A stretch of DNA of 64,000 nt from Andrena cerasifolii (Eukaryota; Arthropoda; Insecta; Hymenoptera; Andrenidae): assembly GCF_050908995.1 (NCBI RefSeq), contig NC_135122.1, positions 13,246,501-13,310,500 of the forward strand, read 5' to 3'. The translations under genes were made by a program, and so were the position numbers. Positions 47,297 to 58,800 of this stretch are shown one piece after another. Position 1 is the first letter of the stretch. Every line of letters starts with the position of its first letter. The notes under the pieces were generated by a model. It saw nothing but the letters and a program-made list of their open reading frames with translations. It was not told the origin of the DNA and ran no database searches.

Positions 47297-49899
47297 TTAT
47301 AAACTGTCCACCGTTCCGATACACACGAGCGAATTGTTCTTATTGTAATAACGCAGGGAGAGGATACTCGAGCAATAAGTTGAGTATATTTGCGGTGATT
47401 CTGTTTCAGGTACCACGGTCGATGAATTGCTGAAACGTAAGACGGTTGAAACATCGCGTCGCGATACCGTAAAGGGCGGGCATTTCTTTCGATCTGTAAG
47501 ATCGGACCTTACCTATTGATAGTTTTAATGTGATCGTGCGTAGGCCATAAACGAATAGTGCCGTCCAGGCTTCCACTGGCAATGTATTGACCGTCCAAAC
47601 TCCAGTCTAAGTACATGACAGTGTCTTCATGGCCATTAAGTTCAGTCAGCAGTGCATTGGTCGCCAAATCCCAAATAGAGATAGACTTGTCATCACCTGG
47701 GGGAACAGTGTTTTAATAAGCTTCAACAAGCTCGCGTTATTTAACGAACCGGTCAATTATCTTACCAGCGGCGGCCAAATACTTTCCGTCCGGACTAAAC
47801 GCTAAACTATAGATCGTTGACTGTGCACCGATATACACCCTCAATAAATTCCCGTCGTCTTTATCCCATAACCTGACAGTCTTATCAGCGGACCCTGTTG
47901 CCAAGTATCGGGCGTTCGGGTGAAATTTTATGCACTGCAAGAAAACGCACCGTGAAACTCTATGAGCACAGAACAGGCAGCGGATCAACTTATCTCGGTT
48001 ATTGCTGTTCAGAAACGTACATTTATATCTAAAAAATGACCAGCGAATATGCGTAATGGAAATATTCTATCTAAGGACCATAATTTGGCAGTTCTATCGT
48101 GTGAACCAGTTGCTACATACAAATTGAATACGCTAAGATCCATGCACCATATAGGATAACTGTGACCACTGCAAGAAATTATTTTGTTAATACAATAGAA
48201 TCATGAGGACTTCGCGGTACCACAACGGTGTCGTTAAATGATCTGCCGAAGAAACCGGTAGAGAAGTGGGCACACATGGTATACCTATAAATTGCGGCAC
48301 ACGTGTAATCGTTAAGTCTCCATGCCCTCATGTCTTTATCGCTAGATACAGAGAGTAAAACATCTGACTCTGGGATAAACCTTAAATCGTGTACTACGTC
48401 CGTGTGTCCCCTAAGTATCATTGCCCCTCCTTCGGTCCTTAAATCGTTCGAACAATTTTATATTACGGTCATTAGATTTCATCGTGGTAATTATAGAACT
48501 TACGTTCTGTCTGTGGTTTCGTAAAGTTTATGTAAAAATGGAGTATCAGAGGCAAACGAGAAGGAGGGTTCCTCATGCTTTGGCTTAATTAATACTGTTT
48601 CGTTTATACCCCATAGCCTAATCTCTGTAGTACTAAATCCTACTGCTAATTTGTCCATATTTGGTGGAATACTTGCACTGCTCGCGCTGCAAAAATATAT
48701 CGTGTTATATAACCCATTGCCTCCTCGCTGTTAATTTACATGGACTCTCACAAGTCATTTAAACTTTGTATTATGTTTGCGGGCAATTACTTTTCAACAG
48801 CATTATTCACTGTAAATATTCGTAAAGGTTGATGCACGTTATTTCGAATTAATCTTATAGCTTCTTGCAATTCTCGCATTTCGCGATCGGCTCCAGTACC
48901 TAACGGTTGCTCTACGTATCCATTAATGCCTGCTTCGCAGCGTGAACTTATTTCTTCGCAACCCGACGGATCTGATTCAGGCACGTCCATCTTTTTAATT
49001 ATTGTCACGTGCGTATTTATTATCTAAACAATCAAGTTGTAAAAGAGTTATATACCGTCGATATTAAAATGCTTACAGATACATATTCCATGCGTAGATC
49101 CGCTCGTACCTGCATTAATATAATATGTCCATGCTTCGAAAGGAATTGTTGAAGACATAAGTGAGCGGTATCAGACATGTCCACTTTATATTTTCTAGTT
49201 CTAAACGAATTTACCAAAGGTCTCAATTCGATATCTTGCACTGAGAACACACTGGATAGCTCCTCTAAGAAGTCTTTTTCTGTTTCACTGTTAAATTCAT
49301 TTTGATGCGCTTTTAAAAACTGAATTGCTGCCTGTCTGTTGCCAGCATGTAGCATCTCTAAATACAAGTGACAAAATACAGGGTATAGAAGCCCTTTTAA
49401 TTCCATTTTCAACTTATCATTGAGTACAATATTTACCCACATCTTTAATCTAGAAAAAAATAATACAAGCTTAGCATCGCAAAAGAGGAGGACGCACACG
49501 TCCGTCCGTAGGTAGCGTTTAGTATCAGAATAATAAAATTAGCTAATATAAATTGAAAAGAAACAGGAGATGTACCGTTGATATGCTTGATCTGCAGCAG
49601 CAACATCGATGCTAATCGCACTGAAAATGATCGAGTTATCTTGAGATGTAGCAGAAGCGGCACTCGCATTCAGAGTCATTTCATCGCTAGTTCGGCAATG
49701 CACTTGATTACTTTTGTAGAAAACGTCGTTAGTCTGTAATTAGTGGCCAAGGGTGACGAAAGGTTATGTTATGTTTATCAGTTATAATTCGATTTACAAT
49801 TCATACAATGATTATAAAAATGTGACCTGCCTGATAATGCCTCCGTTTCAAATACGACTCGATTGTCGCATTAATTAATTCAGTCTTTAATCGTTTCAT
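47297..49899 (-). CDS. Taf5L: TAF5L (PAF65-beta), WD40 subunit of the SAGA histone acetyltransferase complex
   Basis: Ten exons fit in phase: 49831-49899, 49576-49733, 49110-49449, 48791-49023, 48504-48686, 48285-48437, 48021-48168, 47766-47934, 47513-47696 and 47297-47429, giving 589 residues. The N-terminus MKRLKTELINATIESYLKRR is LisH-like and matches that of vertebrate TAF5L. The TAF5 NTD2 domain follows (LLYPVFCHLYLEMLHAG through FRTRKYKVDMSD). A C-terminal WD40 propeller has repeats such as LRGHTDVVHDLRFIPESD, GHSYPIWCMDL, GSHDRTAKLWSLDR, FPLRIFAGH, IKFHPNARYLATGSADKTVR and ELNGHEDTVMYLDWS. SHDRTAKLWSLDR plus FPLRIFAGH points to TAF5L (Drosophila wda) rather than TAF5. It scaffolds the histone-fold core of SAGA in the nucleus. 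Exon 1 must splice with a GC donor (CAG|GCAGGT), because the nearby GT gives a stop. Confidence 0.93.
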
Positions 49900-50760
49900 C
49901 GTTCTGGAGTGCCAAGTTGGTTATATTGAAATGTTTCGAAAGACTCGACCATAAGAAAGGCGTTAAATAATGAAAATCATTGAAAGTACATCGTTTCGAG
50001 AACTATTTAACGAACGAATGGTATATAGACATTATTTATAATTGATGAAAATTTAATAAATGGGTTAACAAGTTTGAATACCCGTTTATGTTACCATCAG
50101 TAAAGTGAATTGAATTCAATGAAACTTCAACCGGTAATGCGTGACATACTTTTCTCATCACTAATTCTTTTTCTCTTTTAGCTCCCGCGTTTTGTACAGC
50201 CTCATTTGCAACATATAAATCTATAAACAAATAGGTAGTTGCCGCCCGTCAACCATTCTGAAAATATAGATTGGAAATTATTACCTCTTCCCCCTAGAAA
50301 AACATCGGTTATCCAGTTGACTCGCGATAGGGAATTAAAAGGCCGCCACAAGAATGGCAGGCCTCCTTTGTTCGGGGTTAACAATGATCTCAAATGCCCC
50401 TAGATCACACGTGTAGGTCAATACTTTCCCTCCAACATTAACACTAAAGCCCGCTAATACCGGTGAATCGTGTCATTTGCAATCAAAGAGTGAATATATT
50501 TAACAAATTTAAAAATTACATGTACATCGATGTAATAGGTTTCTTTCTAATCATACATGCATTAGTACCAAGAAGAGTTACTATTGTCCATAATCGCTAT
50601 AATTTATTTCAGAGATCCTAAAGAACCGTGATTAGGAAATACAAGTTATTTCCATTGAGAGATTCTCCGCTAAGGTTAATCTTTCGCGAGATTCCGATTC
50701 TTTTAAGAGAAATGGAATTGCAGTTACGCGAGTGTGAAACTATCAGAAGTTCGATTCTGC
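49900..50760. other. TAF5L upstream region with unexplained minus-strand open frames
   Basis: The promoter of TAF5L should lie near 49900-50000. Between about 50030 and 50470 the minus strand has three overlapping open stretches in different frames (for example VANEAVQNAGAKREKELVMR and SVNVGGKVLTYTCDLGAFEI) that look more protein-like than chance but contain stops between them. I recognise no family. It could be a decayed coding fragment; no gene is called. Confidence 0.4.
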
Positions 50761-52868
50761 TCCGTTCCCAGAGCCATTGGTGCACGATGCGCCGCGGATA
50801 AGAGCGATCGCGAGATCTCGCCGTGTTCTCGCGGGGTCACGTGACTCCGCGCTCAGACAGTTATTTTTTTAGGCATGATGGCGCCAAACAGCAGTATCCA
50901 CATTAATGTAAATATAATATCGATTCGGTGCAACGCGCGAGGAAGAAAGCCATTGGGTGTCCTTACGGAGGCTATTTGAGGGCGTCGAGCGAGCTCGACA
51001 GAAGCCCTCGGCCCACGAAGTGAGTAAAAGCTGAGCTGGTCGCGGCTGCGACTCGAATTGCTAATGAGGACATCTTGGTTAGGCTGCCGTGACAGAGGCG
51101 TACTCGGACTACTGCCATCTCGGAGCTACCGATCGAAGAATAATTCGATCCCTCACGATCAGACGTGCCGGCTATTATTCGTCACGTGCATCATCGCGCG
51201 CGAAATCACCCTTTCCGCCGATAGATCAATAATAAGGCATTTGCTGCCTTCCGACCATCTCTGTCTTTCTCTCTCACCTACGTTCCTGCTCACTCTTGCG
51301 CGCGCGTGCGTGTTCATGTTTGCGTGTGCGTGTCGAACCTGTGCTCGCGTGTCTATCATATCCGCGCCGTGTGCGAGTGGATTCACGTCCGTGCGTACCT
51401 GTGCATTCACGTCGCGTGTGCGTATTTACTTACGCCCGTGTGCATGTGTACTCGAGCCCACCTACGTGTGCGTTCAGATGTGTGTACGTGTGCGTCGGGA
51501 TTCGTGTGCGAGTCGAGCCTGTCGCCATCTGTATTGTCAATGTTGTCGGCCAGCAGGAGCACCACCAGCCCAATGGACCCGTGAGCATTTTCGACTCTCC
51601 GCCCGATCTTCTTCTAGACGTCTATACTCGACCGCGAGTCTCGACTTCCACACGTGTCGAGTCATCGAAAGTCTTACGGCGATCCTCCACGGTCGAGCCT
51701 CGGCGCCGCTCGAGCGTCGCCGCGGAGTAACTCCGTCGCAATGTTTACATGCCACCCGCCACGGCGACCAGTTCCTCCGAGATCCTTGTGCTTTTGCAAC
51801 CGCCCGGGGCCTTGTAGCGTTACGGGAAAACAATTTCATTCGAATTATAACTATTCCTGCTGGACTGCCCCATTTATAACCTCTCCGCGGCGGCCATCGA
51901 GGATCAACGGCCGCAGACCCCCTGCAACACAATCGGTCTATACCATCAACCCTTTTCTCCGATTTTTATGCTCTCGAATGTTTTTTTTTCTTCCGTCGTT
52001 ATAATTCGTACAGAAACCAGTCGATGTGCGCCAATCTCTCAGAATAGTGAATCTGTGCTGTTGGATATTTCCCACGTCGAGTGCCTACATTTGTAAATCC
52101 ATCTAGCGAAAGAATGCTTTGTGCCTTGTGCTTGTGATCTCCGTGTAATACCAGTTGCCAAGCATACCTTCGATATTTTCATTCGTGCGATAGTATCCGC
52201 AGTTAGTTTTATGTTCTGTTGTAGTGCGCAACATGTGAAACACTATCGAATGGCTACGTTCTATGTGTTTTTTTTCCCCCTCTACGCGTTCGATATTGTA
52301 TATCACTGCTACGTCTGTGTATCGTATTTGTCCGTTAGACTTCTTCTTTTCCAGATATCTGTTAACGAGAATAGTTATCAACTTCCATTCCTTCGATATA
52401 ACTCAAGGATCGTTCAGTTTGCAACGTGTTATTATTCTTTTGATTTAGCGTGGTCGGAATACTATTGAGTAGCATGGAAGCTTTATTTTCTGTAATATCT
52501 TCATTAAAATCATGCGATGTTTCACTAATATCTCTTTACGTATAAAGAACTGTTCGTTTTGCACAGAGAATCATTTATAGTGCCAAGACAAAGTTGTTGT
52601 TACTTGTTCTAACAAGCTTCAAATTAAATTTCTGTTCTTATTTTAAGCTGGAGATGGCTATAACTATGTCTTACTTGTTACAGCTCCGAGAGGAATCCGC
52701 TTTCTAGATAATAAATACATGGACGACTATGTAGTGAGTAATCAAGCAAATGTTTTCTCTTAGATTCCAGGTCAAACTAATTATGTAATTGAAAACAATA
52801 CGATCTTTTAGGGTGCGCGCGGCTCACCTGCACGTGCCACGTATCGCTAGCTCACTTGGTATAGTAGA
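50761..52868 (+). promoter_or_regulatory. Promoter region and 5' untranslated exons of rhinoceros, with a short upstream ORF
   Basis: CpG-rich sequence at 50760-51060 is a likely promoter. A GT-rich stretch at 51295-51520 and a good donor (CCC|GTGAGC at 51581) suggest a long first exon. A second exon 52684-52733 (acceptor CAG, donor GTGAGT) and the start of exon 3 at 52812 join in a way that creates a 17-codon upstream ORF, from ATG 52719 to TAG 52848-52850, ending 18 nt before the main ATG. The first exon boundaries are inferred from splice consensus only. Confidence 0.5.
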
Positions 52869-55800
52869 ATGGCACAGCGAGGCAAACGAATAAACAGAAA
52901 CGACAATGATTTGGCGTCTTACCCAGGCGCGATCAAAAGGCGCAAATGTAGGCTGGGTCCAGCGACGGGTTCGTCGTCGCTGGCAGCTACCATGGGGCCC
53001 TCAGAAGAGGAGGAGACGATGGCGTCGTCCAGTCAAGGAGGGGCATCCTGGACCCCCAGACCTCTTAGTGACATCAAAATCTCTAGTATATACAATCGCT
53101 CCTCTGCTGAGGCTCCTGCAGAATTATTTCGTAAGGATTTGATCAGCGCAATGAAATTACCTGACAGCGAGCCACTAAGTCCCAATGAATATTGGGTCAT
53201 TACTGATCAGTGGAAACAAGAATGGGAGAGAGGTGTTCAAGTACCTGTCAACCCAGATTCTCTTCCTGAACCAACAGTCACTATCACGCAAGCAACACCC
53301 GTAAAACAGCACAGTGAATTTAAACTGTAAGTTCCACAGAAAATCTCTCGATCATTCTTTTTCTGTTGAGAATAGTTAATGCGATCTCAATGATATGTTA
53401 CAAAATTATGTCGATATCAGCCATAATCTAGTAGCTACTGTACTATAAAAACTGAGTCAGTAGGGAATTAGTATTTGCTTAAAGTGTTAATATCTTGAAT
53501 GGATTTCTCAAGGTTTCTCAATTTTCATTCCTCTGTCGCGTGAATGTTATTGATTCGTTAGATAGGCTAAAGATAATATATAAGTAGAAGATGTCACTTC
53601 GATTTCTGTGTTAATGTACTCTAATACGTTTCTTTGATAATAATGCTTTTATAGACCTAAAAAATTCGTAAGGATATCTCGTGATGATTACTTCAACTCT
53701 GAAGATCATCATTTAAGCACAACGCCCACACGAGCAGAAAAAGCTTGTGCTTATGACCTTGATGACACTGACATTGCCTGGTTGGACGTGTTAAACGGCG
53801 AGCGTGCACAGGTATACTTGAAATTCAGTAATTTCCAGCGTGCGAATAACTTTTTAATAAATCTGGGCAAACAATCAAACTGGAACGAACAGTATTATTT
53901 CTTTAACTAGTAAACTGTTTTCGCTCTTGTTGCTAAATGATAACTGGCATGGAAAACCTTCGAAATCGTTACCTTAGATGTTCAAGCGACAGAAGTTATG
54001 TAACACGTGTTAAAGAAATAAATATTTACTTTGCGATTTTAGGCTGGTCAATTGCCGATCACGGAATCGCAACTGGAACGCGTGATAGAAGAACTGGAGG
54101 TTCGTTGTTGGGAAAGAATACAGACTATTGTAAAGAATGAGGAAGGTCTCGGTATTGAGTACGATGAGAATGTAATCTGTGACGTCTGTAGATCTGTAAG
54201 TACTCCCCAAATAATTTCACCCTTGGCAACAAGAGCTCTTAAGTAAAGTGTGTTAACTCCTTAATTGGCCAACAATATTTTTCATCAGCCTGACTCTGAG
54301 GAAGGAAATGAAATGGTATTTTGCGACTGCTGCAATATATGCGTGCATCAAGCGTGTTACGGAATTACTTCGATACCAGATGGTTCCTGGCTATGCAGAA
54401 CTTGTTCTCTAAGTCAACGACCAGATTGTGTTCTCTGTCCTAACAAAGGTGGTGCTATGAAGTGTACTCGCAGTGGCCAAAAGTGGGCTCACGTTTCTTG
54501 TGCTTTATGGATCCCGGAAGTTAGCATTGGTTGTGTTGAAAGAATGGAACCCATCACTAAAATATCCAGCATTCCGGTACGTGCAACATTATTGACAGAC
54601 TTGTACAAGCTTGCAAAGAATGGGTATAAAATTTTCAATGAAACATTCAATTACAGCAAAGTCGATGGGCCCTGATATGCGTGTTGTGTCGAGAAAGAGT
54701 CGGTGCTTGCATCCAGTGCAGCATAAAGACATGTAAGACGGCTTATCACGTGACGTGTGCCTTCAAATACGGCTTGGAAATGAAGGCGATCATCGAAGAT
54801 GAGATGGCCGACGATGGAGTAAAACTAAGGGTACTTTGAACTTACTTTCGAACATTGTACAAAAAAGGAAAAAAAAAGGAAATATATTTTAGGGATGTAA
54901 TCTCAAGCAGAATAGGAAACGTAGAGCATATTCACCAAATTGTATAGAATGTGATATCGAAATAGACATTGAGTTAGAGTGTACTTAAAGAAATCGTACA
55001 ATTTAAAAAAGACACTTCTGTTTTTTGGAAATTTTTTTAGAAAGAAAATGTAAAAATTCAATTTACAGTCCTACTGCCAGAAACATAGTAGAACGAATAC
55101 AAAAGATAAAGTTCAAGGCGCAGGAGGTAGTATAGGAAGCGGAGCTGACAAAGCAGGATCAGATTCTGAAGACGCGGAATCCAGAAGGCGCAAGAGAAAG
55201 GATATGACTTCCGAGGAGAAGAATCAAGCACGCGCCGCGAAGTACGTATGCTCATTTCTCTTTACCACGCATACTTTCCGTTACATCTATTGATATTTCT
55301 AAATTACATCCCTTCTATTAGATTGCAAGAAATCGAGGCAGAATTCGACAAACACGTGAGCTTGAAGGATATTGCTTCGCAGCAGTTGGACGTGGACCCC
55401 GATAGCGTTGTCTACATCTACAACTATTGGAAACTCAAAAGAAGAGTAAGTTCATTTACTATCATTCTATTCCCCATTCATTATAGAATCGAAATACATT
55501 TCATTTGTTAATGTTCGATTTCCCAGGCTGGTCATAATAAGCCGCTGTTGGCACCACGTTGCGGAGAACTGTCGGGTAGCGGGTCGCGGAATCAGGGACA
55601 AGCAGCCGACCTCGAAAAGATGAGAACGTTCGTTCAACTGCGCCAAGACCTAGAAAGAGTCAGGAATCTGTGTTACATGGTTGGCAGGAGAGAAAAACTC
55701 TGTCGATCCTTTCTCAGATTACGAGAACAAACCTTCCACAAACAAGCTTTGGTGATGTCCGGCCCACCTTTACCGCCAGCCGCAGCCGCTGCTGTAATGG

Positions 55801-58800
55801 AAGCCAATCACGGGCCATCGATCTACGACCGGCTGTATTCCCATCTTGATTCGGAAGATCACACTCACGACTTTGACACTATCGTCGCCCGAATCGCTGG
55901 TATAGACTCTCCAAGTAGCGACGAGAAGAAGCCGCAACTGCCGCAGCAGCAACAGCAACAACCGCTGCAGTCGCAGCAACAGCAGCCACAAGACTTTAAT
56001 GGTGCCTCTAGTAAAAAGTTATACTTCAACGGCTCCGTCCGAAAGAAGAATCTCTACGGCAGCGACTTATCGTCCGTCAGTAGCAGCGAAACGGACGCGA
56101 CGAAGGCGAAAACAACAGAGAAGTCAAAGAACTCGAAGCTCGAGAGCGAGTCGAGCACAGAGGAGGAAGCCATTAATACTTTGACGAAAACGAAGCTACC
56201 GCGCAGAAAGACGAAAAAGACTGTGCAACAGGAGGCGGGCAAGTTGCATTCGATGGTTAAAGAGAACAGCGAGAACGAGAAGATTGTGAACAGTAGTAGG
56301 TCGCACACGCTTCAGCACATGGAGAAAGAATTGGGAAGCGCTTCCGGCAGCGACAGCGACGAATTGTTGCCGCTAAATGCTGGAGCGACGAAGCATCTTG
56401 TCGCCTCGGCCATTTACTCGGACACCGACTCGGATTCTCAGGAACACGCGTCCCATTCGGCGGTGTTGATCACGAAAGCAGCCGTCAAGGAGTTCTCCGC
56501 GGCGAACCTGTCGAAAAATTCCCAGAAGAGCTTCGGCAAGGACTCCAGGCACACGGAGTTGGCGTATCACAATACAGGGACGAAGAATAAAGAGAATCAA
56601 AGTAAAGGTAGCGCTAAAAAGAAAGAGTATATACCATCTGCGCTGATCGTACCGCAAAGGCAGGCTGCAAAGAAGGCATCGGAGATCATGCAACGTACGC
56701 AGCAAGGGAAAAAGGACAATTCGGTGCCAGATTCTGTACCGGAAGTGGTTAAGTCACCTGTCGAGGAACCTGCCAAGTGCTCCTCCTCAACCTCATCCTC
56801 GAAGCAATCAAAAGACAAAAGTCCCAGCAAGAAACAGAGGGACAGCAAACCGTCGAAGGAGATTAAGAACAACGATGTCTACGACTTCGACAAAGAGTTT
56901 GGCGATGGCTCGGAGATCCTGGCATACGTGCCGCAAAGGCAAGCTGCGAAGAAAGCCGCCGAGCACATCAAAAGCGGTTTGGGTAGCAAGCCGACGCAAC
57001 AACAGGCCGAGCAGGAACCCGTCGATGGAAGATCGAAGAAGGAATCTCCTGAGAGTGGTAAAAGGAAGGAACCGAGGAAGGACGATTCTTCTTCTAGGAA
57101 AGAAGAACTTTCGTCAAGAAAGGAAGAAACATCCTCCTCGTCATCTTCGTCGTCCTCCTCTTCATCTTCCTCGTCGTCGTCCTCGTCATCTTCGTCTTCG
57201 TCCTCCTCGTCGTCTAGAAAAGAAGAGGCGTCCTTCAGGAAGGAAGAATTGTCTTCGAAGAAGGAGGAATCCTCCACCTCGAAGAAGGAGGAAGTCCTTG
57301 CAAAAGCCAGCCGCGCTAGGAGATCCAGGAAACCGAGCGAACGGAAGTCGGTGCTCTCGAGCAACAGCGACAGCAGCAGCAGCAGCAATAGTTGCAGCAG
57401 TTCCACGGAAAGTAGCAGCGATTCCGAGAGTCCAGCGCGTAGGAGGCTTTCGAACGAGCTTAAGGAAGCTTCCTCTTCCACCACTTCCTCCGAGAGCGAT
57501 GCCGGTAACAGGACGAAGAGTAAAACGGCCACGGCAACGCCTGCGACCGCCGCGAATAGGAAACAACACACCAGTAAAACGTCGCCAGAACGCGAAGCCG
57601 AAAGGAAACCAGTCTCAGGGCGGAAACTCAAGAAGCTGCCCGAGAAGAAGCTTAAAACTTCCGACGGGCGGCGGGGACCAGAGTTTCAGCCGCCTACTGA
57701 GAGAGAGGAACCTCGCAGACCCTCCAAGGAACAGCAGCAACCACAGCCGCAGCAACAACAGCAACAGCCACAGCAACAACCGGAAACACCAAGTGTCAAG
57801 AAGCAGGATCAAAGAGATAAAAAGCAACCAGCCGGAACAGAGACTGATGAGGATCTGCTCGGTAGGTCTGGAGATCATGATGGGGCGAGAAGTGTTTCTG
57901 GGTCCAGACCTGCCAAAAAGTCGGGACAAGCTGTTAAGCAGCAGCCCCTGCCGAGAAAGGATGATAACAAGAACAAGCCGGAAGGTAGAAAGCGAAAACC
58001 GAACGAGTCCGTTGCGAAAGATGAGAAGAGCGGGAAAGAAGCGGCCAAGAAGCCGGAGAAACGGTTGAGCGAGAAGCAGCCCGTTAAGGCGAGTGAAAAG
58101 AGGGACGAGGAAGAGAGTAGGAAGGACGAGCAGAAGGTTATCGATCAGGAAAAGAGCAACGAGAGCGCGGAAACCGCCTTGAAGACTGACGAGAAGAAAG
58201 TGAAGAAGCTTGGAGGTAAAGATGCCATCAATACTTTAGAGGAGGAGATGAAACAGCGCAGAGCTGAGCGAGACAGCCCGAAGAAGTCGTTGAGAGGCTT
58301 GGACAAACTGCTCGAGAAGCGCGAACACCTCGACAAATTATCCAAGAATAAGAACACGGAAGTGAAGATCGAGAAGGCCGTGTGCGAGGAAGAGAAGGAG
58401 GAGAAAGAGTCCTTGGAAGACATTCAGCTTATGAAGGAAACCGTGAAAAACGAGGATCGCAAGAATCATGTTAACGAGACCGATATAGGTATCGAGATAG
58501 CGAAACCGGAAGAACAAGCTCCTCTCGAGATAGACCTGATAAAGAAGGACGTTGCCGAGGTGCCGCAAATTGAGAAGATCGCAGCTGGGAAGAAGAAAGC
58601 GGAGAGATGTCTGGAGAATGTCATTGTCGGAACGCAAAGCGCGGATGTCGCCGTTCTAGCGGTAGAGAATCTTCAGAAGGAGACCAACGAGGACGATAAC
58701 GTCAAGTTTATCGCGGACAAGATCGAGAATACGGAGAAGGAGCATCAGAAGAGGCGGAAGTCTGGGAACCGTTCGATCTTCTCGCCGCAGCACGGCAAGG

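Noticed and set aside
51058..51879. 273-codon plus-strand open frame with Cys/Val/Arg-rich stretch
   Set aside because: It is the reading of a degenerate GTGTGC-rich tract in the 5' region of rhinoceros, with all frames open; a splice donor lies inside it.
56879..57631. 250-codon minus-strand open frame with poly-Asp/Glu
   Set aside because: It is the complement of the polyserine and SRKEE repeats; no independent start context or domain.
56875..58068. 397-codon plus-strand open frame overlapping rhinoceros in another frame
   Set aside because: Highly Arg/Pro-rich and explained by the low-complexity Ser/Lys/Glu sequence of the main frame; rhinoceros frame has family support and this does not.
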